Part shown: in pieces, positions 1 to 9,214 of the stretch
How positions within the stretch are numbered: the stretch's first letter is position 1
Layout of the letters: every line of letters begins with the position of its first letter
From: Mesorhizobium sp. M7A.F.Ca.US.008.03.1.1
Lineage (GTDB): Bacteria; Pseudomonadota; Alphaproteobacteria; Rhizobiales; Rhizobiaceae
Assembly (NCBI RefSeq): GCF_003997495.1
Contig: NZ_RZRU01000002.1
Span: 1 to 64,000 of the forward strand
Reading direction: 5' to 3'
Length of the DNA stretch: 64,000 nt
The notes under the pieces: model-generated
The model's database searches: none
Seen by the model: the letters and a program-made list of their open reading frames with translations, nothing else
Told to the model about the DNA's origin: nothing
Translations under genes and position numbers: made by a program

Positions 1-44
1 CCCTTGTGGGGAGGGGTTAGGGGTGGGGGTACAGCGCCGACCTC

Positions 45-1295
45 TCACCCGACGATCTCCGCCGTCTCCACCACCGCGTGGAACAGCACGTCGGCGCCCG
101 CCGAAGCCCATTCCTTGGTGATCTCCTCGGCCTCGTTGTGGCTGAGGCCGTCGACGCAGGGGCACATCACCATGGCGGTCGGCGCGACGCGGTTGATCCA
201 GCAGGCGTCGTGGCCGGCGCCGGAGACGATGTTGCGGTGGGAATAGCCGAGGCGTTCGGCGGCATCGCGGATCGCCTTGACGCAGCCGGCATCGAAAGTC
301 ACCGGATCGAAAGCGCCGACCTGTTCAATCTCGTAGCGGATGTCGAGTGCATCGCAGATCGTGTCGATGCCTTCGCGGATGCGGCCATCCATCGCGTCCA
401 GCACTTCCTTTTCCGGCGAGCGGATATCGACGGTGAAGACGGTGCGCCCGGCGATGATGTTGCGCGAATTGGGATAAACCTCCATGTGGCCGACCGCGCC
501 GACGGCATCGGGCTGGTAGTCCATGGCGATCTCGTGCACCAACTCGATCACCCGCGCCATGCCGAGCCCGGCATTGCGGCGCTTGGGCATCGGCGTCGAG
601 CCGGTATGCGCTTCCTTGCCGGTCAGCGTCACCTGCAGCCATTTAAGGCCCTGGCCATGGGTGACGACACCGATGTCGATATCTTCGTCCTCGAGGATCG
701 GACCCTGTTCGATATGAAGTTCGAAGAAGGCGTGGATCTTGCGATCGCCGACCTTCTCGGTGCCTTTCCAGCCGATCCGCTCCAGCTCCTCGCCAAACTT
801 CTTGCCGGCCTTGTCGACATGCCCGTACACATCGGCCTGGTCGAGCACGCCGGCGAACACGCCGGATGCCATCATAGCCGGGGCAAAGCGCGAGCCTTCC
901 TCATTCGTCCAGTTGGTGACGACGATCGGATGTTTGGTCTTGATGCCGAGATCATTGAGCGAGCGCACCACTTCAAGCCCGCCCAGCACGCCAAGCACGC
1001 CGTCATACTTGCCGCCGGTCGGCTGCGTATCGAGATGGCTGCCGACATAGACCGGCGGCAGGCTGGGGTCGGTGCCTTCGCGACGGGCAAACATCGTGCC
1101 CATCTCGTCGATGCCCATTTCGAGCCCGGCCGCATCGCACCAGCGCTTGAACAGATGCCGGCCCTCGCCGTCCTCGTCGGTCACGGTCTGGCGATTGTTG
1201 CCGCCGGCAATGCCGGGGCCGATCTTCGCCATCTCCATGATGGAATCCCACAAACGGTCTGAATTGATTCGAAGATTCTCGCCGGGTGCGGCCAT
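45..1295 (-). CDS. N-carbamoyl-beta-alanine amidohydrolase / hydantoinase-carbamoylase family Zn hydrolase
   Basis: A 416-residue M20-type amidase of the hydantoinase/carbamoylase family. In this setting it most likely releases beta-alanine, CO2 and ammonia from N-carbamoyl-beta-alanine, the third step of reductive pyrimidine breakdown. The expected metal-binding pattern is visible: H87 in GSHLDT, D98 in KYDGVLG, the E132-E133 pair in NWTNEEGSRF, H194 in ELHIEQGP and a late His in GLSHNEAE. The start is preceded by an AGAGGA ribosome site. It lies 70 bp downstream of the aminotransferase gene on the same strand, so they are probably cotranscribed. Allantoate amidohydrolase is the main alternative within the family; the nearby RutR-like regulator and preTA favour the pyrimidine role. 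Confidence 0.85.
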   Translation of the reverse strand: MAAPGENLRINSDRLWDSIMEMAKIGPGIAGGNNRQTVTDEDGEGRHLFKRWCDAAGLEMGIDEMGTMFARREGTDPSLPPVYVGSHLDTQPTGGKYDGVLGVLGGLEVVRSLNDLGIKTKHPIVVTNWTNEEGSRFAPAMMASGVFAGVLDQADVYGHVDKAGKKFGEELERIGWKGTEKVGDRKIHAFFELHIEQGPILEDEDIDIGVVTHGQGLKWLQVTLTGKEAHTGSTPMPKRRNAGLGMARVIELVHEIAMDYQPDAVGAVGHMEVYPNSRNIIAGRTVFTVDIRSPEKEVLDAMDGRIREGIDTICDALDIRYEIEQVGAFDPVTFDAGCVKAIRDAAERLGYSHRNIVSGAGHDACWINRVAPTAMVMCPCVDGLSHNEAEEITKEWASAGADVLFHAVVETAEIVG

Positions 1296-1365
1296 TCAAA
1301 GTCCTCTCATTTCATACACTGGTCGGGCGGCGGTTCCCGCCGCCACCCATCCAGGCAAAGCAGAT

Positions 1366-2694
1366 TTAGTCTATCGACCTCAGTACATCGCGCACATGGT
1401 CGATCAATTCGTTGATCTGGCCCTTGGTGATGATCAGCGGCGGCGACAGCGCGATGATGTCGCCGGTGGTGCGGATCAGCGCGCCGCGCTCGAACGCCTT
1501 GACGAAGGCCGAGAAGGCCCGCTTGGTCGGCTGGCCGGCGATCGGCGCCAGCTCGATCGCGCCGATCAGGCCGATGTTCCTGATGTCGATGACGTTCGGC
1601 TCGCCTTTCAGCGAATGCAGCGCGTCTTCCCAGTACGGCGCCAGCTCCTCGCCACGGGTCAGCAGGCCCTCTTCCCTGTAGGTGTCGAGCGTGCCGAGTG
1701 CGGCCGCGCAGGCGATCGGGTTGCCCGAATAGGTGTAGCCGTGGAAGAACTCGATCATGTGCTCGGGGCCGGTCATGAAGGCGTCGTGGATTTCCTTCTT
1801 CACGAACACCGCGCCCATCGGGATGACGCCGTTGGAGACGCCCTTGGCGGTGGTCATGATGTCGGGCGTGACGCCGAAATAATCGGCGGCGAACGGCGTG
1901 CCGAGGCGGCCGAAACCGGTGATGACCTCATCGAAGATCAACAGGATGCCGTGCTTGGTGCAGATCTCGCGCAGCTTCTGAAGATAACCCTTCGGCGGCA
2001 GGATGACGCCGGTGGAGCCGGCGACCGGCTCGACGATGACAGCGGCGATGGTGGAAGCGTCGTGCAGGGCGACGATACGCTCCAGCTCGTTGGCGAGTTC
2101 CGCGCCATACTCCGGCACGCCCTTGGTGAAGGCGTTCTTTTCCGGCAGATGCGTGTGCGGCATGTGGTCGACGCCGCCGAGCAGCGTGCCGAACATCTTG
2201 CGGTTGGTGACGATGCCGCCGACCGAGATGCCGCCGAAATTGACGCCGTGATAGCCGCGCTCGCGGCCGATCAGCCGTGTGCGCGAGCCCTCGCCCTTCA
2301 CACGGTGATAGGCGATCGCCATCTTGAGCGCGGTCTCGACCGATTCCGAGCCGGAATTGGTGAAGAAGACATGGTCCATGCCCTTCGGCGCGAGGTCGAC
2401 CAGGCGGTTGGCCAGTTCGAACACGATCGGATGGCCCATCTGGAAGGCGGGCGCATAGTCGAGCTCGGCGGCCTGCTGCTGGATCGCCTCGGTGATCTTC
2501 GGCCGGCAGTGGCCGGCATTGACGCACCACAGGCCGGCGGTGCCGTCGAGCACCTTGCGGCCGTCGCTGGTCGTGTAATGCATGTCCTTGGCGGACACCA
2601 TCATGCGCGGCGCCTGCTTGAACTGCCGGTTTGCCGTGAACGGCATCCAGAATGCGCTGAGATCGTTCGGCGTGACTTTCAGCCGGTTGGACAT
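1366..2694 (-). CDS. Class III omega-amino acid (beta-alanine) : pyruvate aminotransferase
   Basis: A 442-residue fold-type I, class III PLP aminotransferase. The cofactor lysine is K284 in TTAKGVSNG and the ring-nitrogen aspartate is D255 in IFDEVITGFGR; the phosphate-binding NSGSE motif is near residue 113. The family transfers the amino group of beta-alanine or another omega-amino acid to pyruvate. Placed just upstream of the carbamoyl-beta-alanine hydrolase, it would convert the released beta-alanine to malonate semialdehyde. A GGGGAAG ribosome site precedes the start. A RutR-like palindrome lies about 80 bp upstream. The exact amine donor cannot be read from sequence; 4-aminobutyrate is possible. 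Confidence 0.85.
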   Translation of the reverse strand: MSNRLKVTPNDLSAFWMPFTANRQFKQAPRMMVSAKDMHYTTSDGRKVLDGTAGLWCVNAGHCRPKITEAIQQQAAELDYAPAFQMGHPIVFELANRLVDLAPKGMDHVFFTNSGSESVETALKMAIAYHRVKGEGSRTRLIGRERGYHGVNFGGISVGGIVTNRKMFGTLLGGVDHMPHTHLPEKNAFTKGVPEYGAELANELERIVALHDASTIAAVIVEPVAGSTGVILPPKGYLQKLREICTKHGILLIFDEVITGFGRLGTPFAADYFGVTPDIMTTAKGVSNGVIPMGAVFVKKEIHDAFMTGPEHMIEFFHGYTYSGNPIACAAALGTLDTYREEGLLTRGEELAPYWEDALHSLKGEPNVIDIRNIGLIGAIELAPIAGQPTKRAFSAFVKAFERGALIRTTGDIIALSPPLIITKGQINELIDHVRDVLRSID

Positions 2695-2772
2695 GACCAG
2701 GACTTCCCCTTGTAATCTGTTTCGCTGCGCCCAACGCTTGGTCTTTGCCGCGTTTTCATGCTACGCAAATTT

Positions 2773-2788
2773 TTGACCGATTGGACAA
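2773..2788. promoter_or_regulatory. Putative RutR-type operator upstream of the aminotransferase
   Basis: The 16-mer TTGACCGATTGGACAA is an inverted repeat with a central AT. It matches the RutR consensus TTGACCA-N2-TGGTCAA, as I recall it from E. coli, at 12 of 14 half-site positions. It lies between the aminotransferase and the divergent TetR gene. A TTGACC hexamer on the minus strand (2811-2816) could be a -35 element, which would put the box at the start of the transcript, a repressing position. Confidence 0.6.
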
Positions 2789-2871
2789 ACGTTAGCACCG
2801 CCCTGTCGGCGGTCAAGGATTACTAGCGGAAATGCGGCACCTGAAGTGCGTTCCACAGGCTAGGGAAAAAC

Positions 2872-2893
2872 TGGTCCAGAGAATTGGTCCAGA
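2872..2893. repeat. Tandem 9-bp direct repeat upstream of the RutR-like gene
   Basis: TGGTCCAGA occurs at 2872-2880 and again at 2885-2893, 13 bp apart. The repeats end 28 bp before the GTG start of the TetR-family gene and resemble the TGGTC half of the RutR box. An autoregulatory site is possible, but this is inference. Confidence 0.35.
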
Positions 2894-2920
2894 TGACCCT
2901 CAACACGAGGGCTTGCAACG

Positions 2921-3571
2921 GTGACCATCGGCACGGCCGCCCCTCGCCGCACCCGCATCCAGCAGGAAAAGCGCGAACTCATCCTGGAAGCGGCGCTCGA
3001 GGTCTTCTCCGCCAACGGCTTTCGCGGCTCGACCATCGACCAGATCGCCGAAGCCGCCGGCATGTCGAAGCCGAACCTGCTCTATTATTTCCGCCGCAAG
3101 GAAGACATCCACGAGACGCTGATGCAGCGCCTGCTCGACACCTGGCTGGCGCCGCTGCGCGAACTCGACGACATTGGCGATCCTCTCACCGAACTGCGCA
3201 GCTACATCAGGCGCAAGCTGGAGATGGCGCGCGACTTTCCACGCGAGAGCCGGCTGTTCGCCAACGAGATCCTGCAAGGCGCGCCGCGCATCATGCCGCT
3301 GCTTGCGGGCGAACTGAAAACGCTGGTTGACGAGAAGGCCGCCGTCATCAAGGGCTGGATGCGCGCCGGCAAGATCGCCAAGACCGATCCGTGGCACCTG
3401 ATCTTCTCGATCTGGGCGACGACGCAGCATTATGCCGATTTTGACGTCCAGGTCCGCGCCGTGCTCGGGCCGAACCGCGGCGGCGACGGCCGCTTCGAGG
3501 ATGCGGCAAGATTTCTCGAGCAATTGTTCTTGGATGGGCTGAAGCCGAAGGGTAGCGCCTCGTCGAAATAG
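2921..3571 (+). CDS. rutR: RutR-like TetR-family transcriptional regulator of pyrimidine catabolism
   Basis: A 216-residue TetR regulator. The N-terminal helix-turn-helix includes GMSKPNLLYYF at residues 47-57. The C-terminal part resembles E. coli RutR, which senses uracil: recognisable segments are IRRKLEMARDFPRESRLF, LKTLVDEKAAVI and WHLIFSIWATTQHYADF. The start is a GTG; the nearby ATG at 2893 is in another frame. It is divergent from the aminotransferase-hydrolase pair, and RutR-like boxes lie before that pair and before preT. RutR in E. coli controls the Rut pathway; here the genes in reach belong to the reductive pathway, so a shifted target set is inferred. Confidence 0.8.
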   Translation: MTIGTAAPRRTRIQQEKRELILEAALEVFSANGFRGSTIDQIAEAAGMSKPNLLYYFRRKEDIHETLMQRLLDTWLAPLRELDDIGDPLTELRSYIRRKLEMARDFPRESRLFANEILQGAPRIMPLLAGELKTLVDEKAAVIKGWMRAGKIAKTDPWHLIFSIWATTQHYADFDVQVRAVLGPNRGGDGRFEDAARFLEQLFLDGLKPKGSASSK

Positions 3572-3628
3572 ACTAAAGTTGCAGACCGTGGGGATTAGCC
3601 GAAACGCCCATCACTTCGTCAGTCAACC

Positions 3629-4504
3629 TCAGGCGCTGCGCCGCTCGGCCGGCAGCGCGTCCAGCAATGTCTGCAGCTTGGCGACCGAGTTCTGCTCGGC
3701 GAGCGGCGTGTAGACGATCAGCTTCATGTCCGAGCCGTCGCTGATCGACAGGCTCATATGCTCGAAGGTCATGGCGCCCGCGCTCGGGTGCCGGACATGT
3801 TTCACCCCCGACAGCCGGTGCGCGACGTCGCGCTGCGGCCACCAGGCCCGAAATTCGGGGCTCGAACGCGTCATCAACTCGATCAGCCGCTCGAAATCCG
3901 GATCGCCGACATAGCGGGCGCTCGCGGCCCGGAACGAGGCCAGCACGGTGCGCGCCAGTTGCTCCCAGTCGACCAGCAGGCGCCGGTGGTGCGGGCTCGT
4001 GAACACCATGTGGACGATATTGCGGGCATCACCCTCCAGCAAGCCATAGTCGCCGAACACCGCCACCGCCGCCGGGTTCCAGGCCAGCACGTCCCAGCGC
4101 CGCCCAACGACATAGGCCGGCTGCAGCACCAGGCTTTGCAGCATGTGCAGCAAGGGGCCATCGACTTTTTCCGGCGCCACGGCACGGCGCTCCGGTTGCT
4201 GGCGGTCGGCAAGGATGAACAGATGCTGTTTCTCGGCGGCGTCGAGGCGCAGCGCTTCGGCAAGTGCCGTCAGCACCTCGACCGAGGGCCTGACCTCCCG
4301 CCCCTGCTCCAGCCATGTGTACCAGGTCGTGCCGACGCCGGCGATCATCGCCACCTCCTCGCGCCGTAGTCCCGGCGTACGCCGCCTGAGACCGGTGGCG
4401 ATGCCTGTGGCCGAGGGCGTCAGCCTTTCGCGGCGCGAGCGCAGGAAGGCGCCGAGTTCGCGCCGGCGGCTGTCTTCAGCCGAGTGCGTGGTGGAAGCAT
4501 CCAT
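3629..4504 (-). CDS. XRE-family regulator with MmyB-like ligand-binding domain
   Basis: A 291-residue helix-turn-helix regulator when started at the methionine of MDASTTHS; a further in-frame start lies 23 codons upstream but adds unrelated sequence. Residues 1-90 hold the XRE DNA-binding domain with the family hallmark RRTPGLRREEVAMIAGVGTT. The remainder is an MmyB-like domain (LQPAYVVGRRWDVLAWNPAA) of the kind that binds fatty acids or other small hydrophobic ligands. It is divergent from two short-chain dehydrogenase genes, the usual arrangement for a local repressor or activator of oxidoreductases. Its ligand is unknown. Confidence 0.85.
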   Translation of the reverse strand: MDASTTHSAEDSRRRELGAFLRSRRERLTPSATGIATGLRRRTPGLRREEVAMIAGVGTTWYTWLEQGREVRPSVEVLTALAEALRLDAAEKQHLFILADRQQPERRAVAPEKVDGPLLHMLQSLVLQPAYVVGRRWDVLAWNPAAVAVFGDYGLLEGDARNIVHMVFTSPHHRRLLVDWEQLARTVLASFRAASARYVGDPDFERLIELMTRSSPEFRAWWPQRDVAHRLSGVKHVRHPSAGAMTFEHMSLSISDGSDMKLIVYTPLAEQNSVAKLQTLLDALPAERRSA

Positions 4505-4608
4505 GACCCCTACTATAGCAGTATTGATACCAGGATAAAGTTTGAACTGTTTGGCTCGCGCCAACTGTCCCATCTTCCGTTCAGAGCAACAGAACGGAGG
4601 CTCTGAAC

Positions 4609-5454
4609 ATGGAACTCAAAGACAGGACAATCCTCATCACCGGCTCGACAGATGGCGTTGGCCGCGTCGTCGCGCAAAGGCTCGGCGCCACGGGCGCCCG
4701 TGTGCTGGTGCATGGCCGCGATGCAACGCGCGGCAAGGCTGTTGTCACCGAGATCGAAGCTGCCGGCGGCAAAGCGGAACTTCTGGTCGCCGACCTCTCT
4801 TCGCTGGCCGAGGTTCGCCGGCTTGCCGAGGCCGTGCGCGCGCGGACGGACCGGCTGGACATCCTCATCAACAATGCGGGCATCGGCACGGCAGGCCAAG
4901 GCGCCAAAAGGCAGGTCAGCGCCGACGGCTACGAACTGCGCTTCGCGGTCAACTACCTCGCCGGTTTCCTGCTCACCAGCGAGCTTCTGCCATTGCTGAA
5001 GGCGAGCGCCCCGGCACGCATCGTCAACGTCGCCTCGGCCGGGCAGCAAGCGATCGACTTCGGCGATGTCATGCTGACCCGGAGTTACGACGGCGTGCGT
5101 GCCTACTGCCAGAGCAAGCTGGCGCAGATCCTGTTCACCGTCGACCTTTTGGAGCGGCTAAAAGGCACCGGCGTCACTGTCAACGCGCTGCATCCGGCCA
5201 GCTACATGAACACCACCATGGTCCAGCAGGCAGGCGTGACGCCGTGGAGTTCGGTCGAGACTGGCGCCGACGCTATCCTCAATCTCGCCACGTCGACCGC
5301 GCTCGACGGAAAAAGCGGCCTCTATTTCGACGGCCTGCGTGAATCCCGCGCCGATGCCCAGGCCTATGACGCCAAGGCAAGGCAACAGTTGCGAGCCTTG
5401 AGCCTCGATCTTGTCGGCCCGGCCTCCCCCACATCGAAGGAAGACCATTCATGA
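4609..5454 (+). CDS. SDR-family NAD(P)-dependent oxidoreductase
   Basis: A 281-residue classical-type short-chain dehydrogenase/reductase. It has the glycine-rich nucleotide motif TGSTDGVG at residues 11-18, NNAG at 89-92, the catalytic serine at about 144 (NVASAG) and Y167-x3-K171 in AYCQSK, so it should be an active oxidoreductase. GGAGG lies 8 bp before the ATG. It overlaps the next dehydrogenase gene by 4 bp (ATGA), so the two are translationally coupled. The divergent XRE regulator probably controls the pair. Substrate unknown. Confidence 0.88.
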   Translation: MELKDRTILITGSTDGVGRVVAQRLGATGARVLVHGRDATRGKAVVTEIEAAGGKAELLVADLSSLAEVRRLAEAVRARTDRLDILINNAGIGTAGQGAKRQVSADGYELRFAVNYLAGFLLTSELLPLLKASAPARIVNVASAGQQAIDFGDVMLTRSYDGVRAYCQSKLAQILFTVDLLERLKGTGVTVNALHPASYMNTTMVQQAGVTPWSSVETGADAILNLATSTALDGKSGLYFDGLRESRADAQAYDAKARQQLRALSLDLVGPASPTSKEDHS

Positions 5455-6173
5455 CCACAACAATCCAACATGCCGTCATCATCGGCGGCTCGTCCGGCAT
5501 CGGCCTGGCGACGGCGCGCAAGCTGCTCGGCCCGAGCATGAAGGTGACCATCACCGGGCGCTACGAGGAGAAACTGAAGAGCGCCTGGAAAAGCCTTGGC
5601 GGCGCTGCCGACAAGGCTGCGTTCGACGCCGCGAAGCCCGATGAGGTCCGCCAGTTCTTCGAAAGCCTCGGGCCTTTCGACCATCTGGTGCTGGCGGCCA
5701 GCGGCGGCAAGGGCCTCGGCCCCTTCCCGACGCTTGACCTGAGCGACATCGGCAGTGGCGTGGAGGAAAAGGTCCGGCCGCAGTTGTCCTGCCTGCAGGC
5801 CGCCTTGCCGACGCTGAACAAGGCCGGATCGGTGACCTTCATCTCGGCGGTCTCGGCGCAGCTCGCAACGCCCGGCGTCGCCGGTATCGCCGCCATCAAC
5901 GGCATGCTGTTGACCGTGGTGCCGATCCTGGCCCTGGAGTTGAAACCGCTGCGCGTCAATGTCGTGGCGCCCGGCGTCATCGACACGCCCTGGTGGGATT
6001 TTCTGGCCGAGGAGCAGAAGCACACGATCTTTGCCGGCTATGCCGGCAAAACCCCGGTCGGCCGCGTCGGCCGGGCCGAAGACGTGGCCGACGCAATCGC
6101 TTTCCTCGTCTCCAACGGCTTCATGACCGGCCAGGTGCTGACCTGCGACGGCGGTCTGAGATTTGCGGCATAG
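5451..6173 (+). CDS. SDR-family protein lacking the YxxxK catalytic pair
   Basis: A 240-residue SDR-fold protein with the nucleotide motif GGSSGIG at residues 12-18 and the C-terminal segment NVVAPGVIDTPWW typical of the family. After the serine region (ITFISAVSA-like segment near residues 129-136), where SDRs carry Tyr-x3-Lys, this protein reads PGVAGIAAINGML with neither Tyr nor Lys. It may use another mechanism, be an unusual reductase, or act as a regulatory or binding partner of the SDR gene it overlaps. Translation is coupled to the preceding gene by ATGA. Confidence 0.82.
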   Translation: MTTTIQHAVIIGGSSGIGLATARKLLGPSMKVTITGRYEEKLKSAWKSLGGAADKAAFDAAKPDEVRQFFESLGPFDHLVLAASGGKGLGPFPTLDLSDIGSGVEEKVRPQLSCLQAALPTLNKAGSVTFISAVSAQLATPGVAGIAAINGMLLTVVPILALELKPLRVNVVAPGVIDTPWWDFLAEEQKHTIFAGYAGKTPVGRVGRAEDVADAIAFLVSNGFMTGQVLTCDGGLRFAA

Positions 6174-6203
6174 GAACAGCGACTATCGGGCTCCGGCGGG
6201 ACC

Positions 6204-6452
6204 TTAATTGGCCTTCTTTGGACCGCGGTCGTTCTCGTCCGCAGGCCTGTCGCCTGACGGTTTTGCCGAAACAGGCTTTTCCGGCACATGGGAATAATCA
6301 GATGTATCCGCCCCATACATCTTGTTGTCGATCGCCTCTTGCCAGCTGTAGTCCGCGTCGGATGGTGAAACCTCGGCGATCTCATGACGGGAGGAGCGAG
6401 CGTGAAGCCAGTTCGGGGTGATCTCTCGGACCAATTGTGCAAAGCGTCCCAT
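6204..6452 (-). CDS. Small hypothetical protein downstream of otsB
   Basis: An 82-residue hydrophilic protein I do not recognise. It starts with an ATG preceded by AAAGGAA at ribosome-site distance and lies 60 bp after otsB on the same strand, which supports it as the last gene of the trehalose operon. The N-terminal 40 residues contain several aromatics (NWLHARSSRHE, YSWQEAIDNKMYG); the C-terminal third is rich in Pro, Lys, Asp and Glu and probably disordered. No signal peptide, membrane segment or catalytic motif is visible. Confidence 0.6.
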   Translation of the reverse strand: MGRFAQLVREITPNWLHARSSRHEIAEVSPSDADYSWQEAIDNKMYGADTSDYSHVPEKPVSAKPSGDRPADENDRGPKKAN

Positions 6453-6512
6453 GGAAACCGTTCCTTTCGTTGTCCTTTCCAGGAGGCGCGATCGCGGTTG
6501 CGTCGGCTGGAC

Positions 6513-7295
6513 CTAAAGTTGACCTCTCAGCCAGGCCAGCGTCTCGGCAACGCCGGCAAGCCCGTACTGCGCGGTGGTGTGCGCCGGTGGCTTGACCCGG
6601 ATCGATATGCCGCCGGTATCATTGATCGTTTCGAAGCCGTTCTCGTCCGAGGTATCGTCGCCCAGGAAGACCGGGCGACGGCCCGTGAATGGCGCGATAT
6701 CCATGAATCGCCGGATCGCTGCGCCCTTGGCAGCCTCGAGCGGCAGCAGTTCCACACCGGCATTGCCGGGAACCACCCGGTAGCCCTTTGGCAGCGTGGC
6801 CAGCGCCTGCTCGACAAGCTGCGTCGCCCGCGGAAGCAGATGCGGGGCGGCGCGCGTGTGGATGGCCAGCACCCGTCCTTTGCGCTCGATATAGGCGCCA
6901 CGGCCGAGCTCGGCCTCGATCTCGTCGGCAAGCGCTGCAATATCCGCCGGCTCGTCCGCGATCTCGACGTCGTCACCCGGGGATAGCCTGTGTTCCAGGC
7001 CGTAGAGTCCGGCCGCGCGCAGCTTCAAAGGCTGAAACAGATGGTCCACGGCGGCAACGGAGCGGCCTGTGATGAAGGCCAATGCCCCGTCCAGCTTCCG
7101 GTCCAGGCCTTGCAGCAAAGAGCGAAGCTCGTCGCTGACCGAGACGGCGTCCGGGTGCTCGGCATGTTCCAGAAGGGTGCCGTCGATGTCGAGGAACAAC
7201 GCCCATTCGCCGGTCAGCACAGCCTGCGGTTTCGGCATGACGGCCTGCGGCTTTTGCGGGCTTTCGCTGATCATCTTTTGCAGGACCTCGTTCAT
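6513..7295 (-). CDS. otsB: Trehalose-6-phosphate phosphatase
   Basis: A 260-residue HAD-superfamily phosphatase. The nucleophile motif is FLDIDGTLL (D36 and D38), and the C-terminal metal motif is FLGDDTSDENGF. The family removes phosphate from trehalose-6-phosphate to give the osmoprotectant trehalose in the cytoplasm. Its ATG overlaps the otsA stop by 4 bp (ATGA), so synthesis of the two enzymes is coupled. Length is normal for bacterial OtsB. Confidence 0.92.
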   Translation of the reverse strand: MNEVLQKMISESPQKPQAVMPKPQAVLTGEWALFLDIDGTLLEHAEHPDAVSVSDELRSLLQGLDRKLDGALAFITGRSVAAVDHLFQPLKLRAAGLYGLEHRLSPGDDVEIADEPADIAALADEIEAELGRGAYIERKGRVLAIHTRAAPHLLPRATQLVEQALATLPKGYRVVPGNAGVELLPLEAAKGAAIRRFMDIAPFTGRRPVFLGDDTSDENGFETINDTGGISIRVKPPAHTTAQYGLAGVAETLAWLRGQL

Positions 7296-9070
7296 GACAT
7301 GACTACCCGTTTGCGCTCGAACATGGACACGACATTGTCGACGCTAGGCGGCCGGTCACCGACACCGGTTACCCGGTCGAGGTCACCGCGCTTGCGCAAG
7401 CGCGCCGCGTCCAGAAGCATGCTGCCGGCCCAGCGATAGACATTGTTGTTGCGGATCGTCTCGCGCATGGGCCGCATGCGCTCGCGCTGTTCGTCTGAAG
7501 TCATGATCAGCGCCTGCAGCAGCGCTTCGCTCATCATGGCGGCGTCGTAAGGGTTGACGATCAGCGCCTCCAGCAATTCGCGCGAGGCGCCGGCGAAGGT
7601 GCTGAGCATCAGGACGCCCTGTTCGTCGTCGCGCGCCGCGACGAATTCCTTGGCGACCAGGTTCATACCGTCATGCAGGCTGGTGACCATGCATATGTCG
7701 GCGGCGCGATAGATCTCGTAGACCTGTTCCTGTGAGTGATGCTCGGCCACCATAACCACCGGCCTGTAACCCTCGCTGCCATAGCGTTGGTTGAGTTCCT
7801 CGGCATAGCGGTGGCATTCGTCGTGGAGCAGCTTGTAAGCCGGGAGCGTGCCGCGGCTGGGGGCCGCGATCTGCAGGAAAACCAGCTTTCCGATCCATTC
7901 GGGGTATCGCTTGAACAATTCGTCCAGTGCCTGAAACCGATCCAGAATGCCCTTGGTGTAATCGAGACGCTCGACGCCCACGGCCAGCTTCACATCCGCT
8001 TTCAGTCCGAACCTGTTGCGAAGGCGGGCGCGGCAGTCATCGACATCAGGCAATTTTGCCAACAAGCTCGCCGGCCATTCTATCGAAATGGGATAGGCGT
8101 GCACCAGCGTCGTCTGGCCACCGTAGGAGATTGCCGCATCGGCCCGCTCGATGCGGCTTTCCAGGAAGCGATCGACGCTTTCGGTGAAATTATTGGCGTG
8201 GAACTGAGTGTGGAAACCGATGATTGAACTGCCGAGCAGCCCCTCGAGAATGCGTTCACGCCACGGACAGATGCTGTACACTTCCGAGTTCGGCCATGGG
8301 ATGTGCCAGAAGGTGATGACGATCGCCTCCGGCAGGCGCTCGCGGATCATGCGCGGCAACAGCGCGAAGTGATAGTCCTGGACCAGCACGATCGGCCGCT
8401 CGTTGCGCGCTTCGGCCACCACCGTGTCGGCGAACTTCCGGTTGACGGCCTCATAGGCCTCCCAATCCGAGGCGCGAAAAATCGGTCGGGTGAAGGCGAT
8501 GTGGCAAAGCGGCCAGAGGCCCTCATTGGCGAAGCCGAGATAGTAGCCCTGATGCTCTTCCTCCGTCAGCCAGACCCGGCGCAGCGTGTAGGACGGATGG
8601 CCGGGAGGCACCAGTACCCGGTCGTGGTCGTCGACGGTCAGGCGGTCCGCGGTTCCACCGCCATAGGCGATCCAGGTGCCGCCACAGGCGCGGGTGATAG
8701 GCTCGAGCGCCGACACCAGCCCGCTGGCCGGCACCAGCAATTCGACGCCGTCATCCCTGATGTTGTGGATATAGGGTTCGCGGTTGGACACCACGATGAC
8801 CTGCGCATCGGGCAGATCGTCGGCAAGGATCTTGCGCAATGTCTCGGGCGACCACGTCACCAGCGCCGCATCGGCCGATTGGCCGTTCTTTTCGAACTCA
8901 CGTATCACCTTGCGCGCCGCCTCCGCGGCCACGTCTTCACCCGGCGTGTGCGCGACCGCAGGAGGATGACTGCGGCGCTGCCGCGATAGGGAGAAGAAAA
9001 CGGCAAAAGCGGAAAAACCGAGGCTCGCCAGGATCAGAACCCAGAGCAGGTCCGCACCGTAATTTGTCAT
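7292..9070 (-). CDS. otsA: Trehalose-6-phosphate synthase with N-terminal membrane anchor
   Basis: A GT20 enzyme joining UDP-glucose and glucose-6-phosphate. The chosen start (MTNYGADLL) is preceded by GGAGGTGAG about 11 bp upstream; an upstream in-frame start adds 35 residues. This gives 592 residues against about 470 for E. coli OtsA. The extra part is N-terminal: a hydrophobic segment at about residues 7-27, followed by a basic stretch and a helical linker. Catalytic-domain landmarks follow: [43 protein letters not shown] and [13 protein letters not shown]. It is cotranscribed with otsB. Membrane anchoring is read from hydrophobicity only. Confidence 0.9.
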   Translation of the reverse strand: MTNYGADLLWVLILASLGFSAFAVFFSLSRQRRSHPPAVAHTPGEDVAAEAARKVIREFEKNGQSADAALVTWSPETLRKILADDLPDAQVIVVSNREPYIHNIRDDGVELLVPASGLVSALEPITRACGGTWIAYGGGTADRLTVDDHDRVLVPPGHPSYTLRRVWLTEEEHQGYYLGFANEGLWPLCHIAFTRPIFRASDWEAYEAVNRKFADTVVAEARNERPIVLVQDYHFALLPRMIRERLPEAIVITFWHIPWPNSEVYSICPWRERILEGLLGSSIIGFHTQFHANNFTESVDRFLESRIERADAAISYGGQTTLVHAYPISIEWPASLLAKLPDVDDCRARLRNRFGLKADVKLAVGVERLDYTKGILDRFQALDELFKRYPEWIGKLVFLQIAAPSRGTLPAYKLLHDECHRYAEELNQRYGSEGYRPVVMVAEHHSQEQVYEIYRAADICMVTSLHDGMNLVAKEFVAARDDEQGVLMLSTFAGASRELLEALIVNPYDAAMMSEALLQALIMTSDEQRERMRPMRETIRNNNVYRWAGSMLLDAARLRKRGDLDRVTGVGDRPPSVDNVVSMFERKRVVMS

Positions 9071-9214
9071 GGAATGCCAACTCACCTCCGGCCGTTCTGC
9101 GGCCGTTTTGTTCGTGTTACCAATTTGAAACTGTCCGCGGTGACATGGTCGCCATACGGACATGTATTTTCGCAACGCACAAAGCCGGGATCGGTTCCGC
9201 CAATTTTGTTCGGA

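Noticed and set aside
2921..3571. Generic TetR repressor of an efflux or drug response
   Set aside because: The C-terminal sensor domain resembles RutR along most of its length and the neighbours belong to pyrimidine breakdown.
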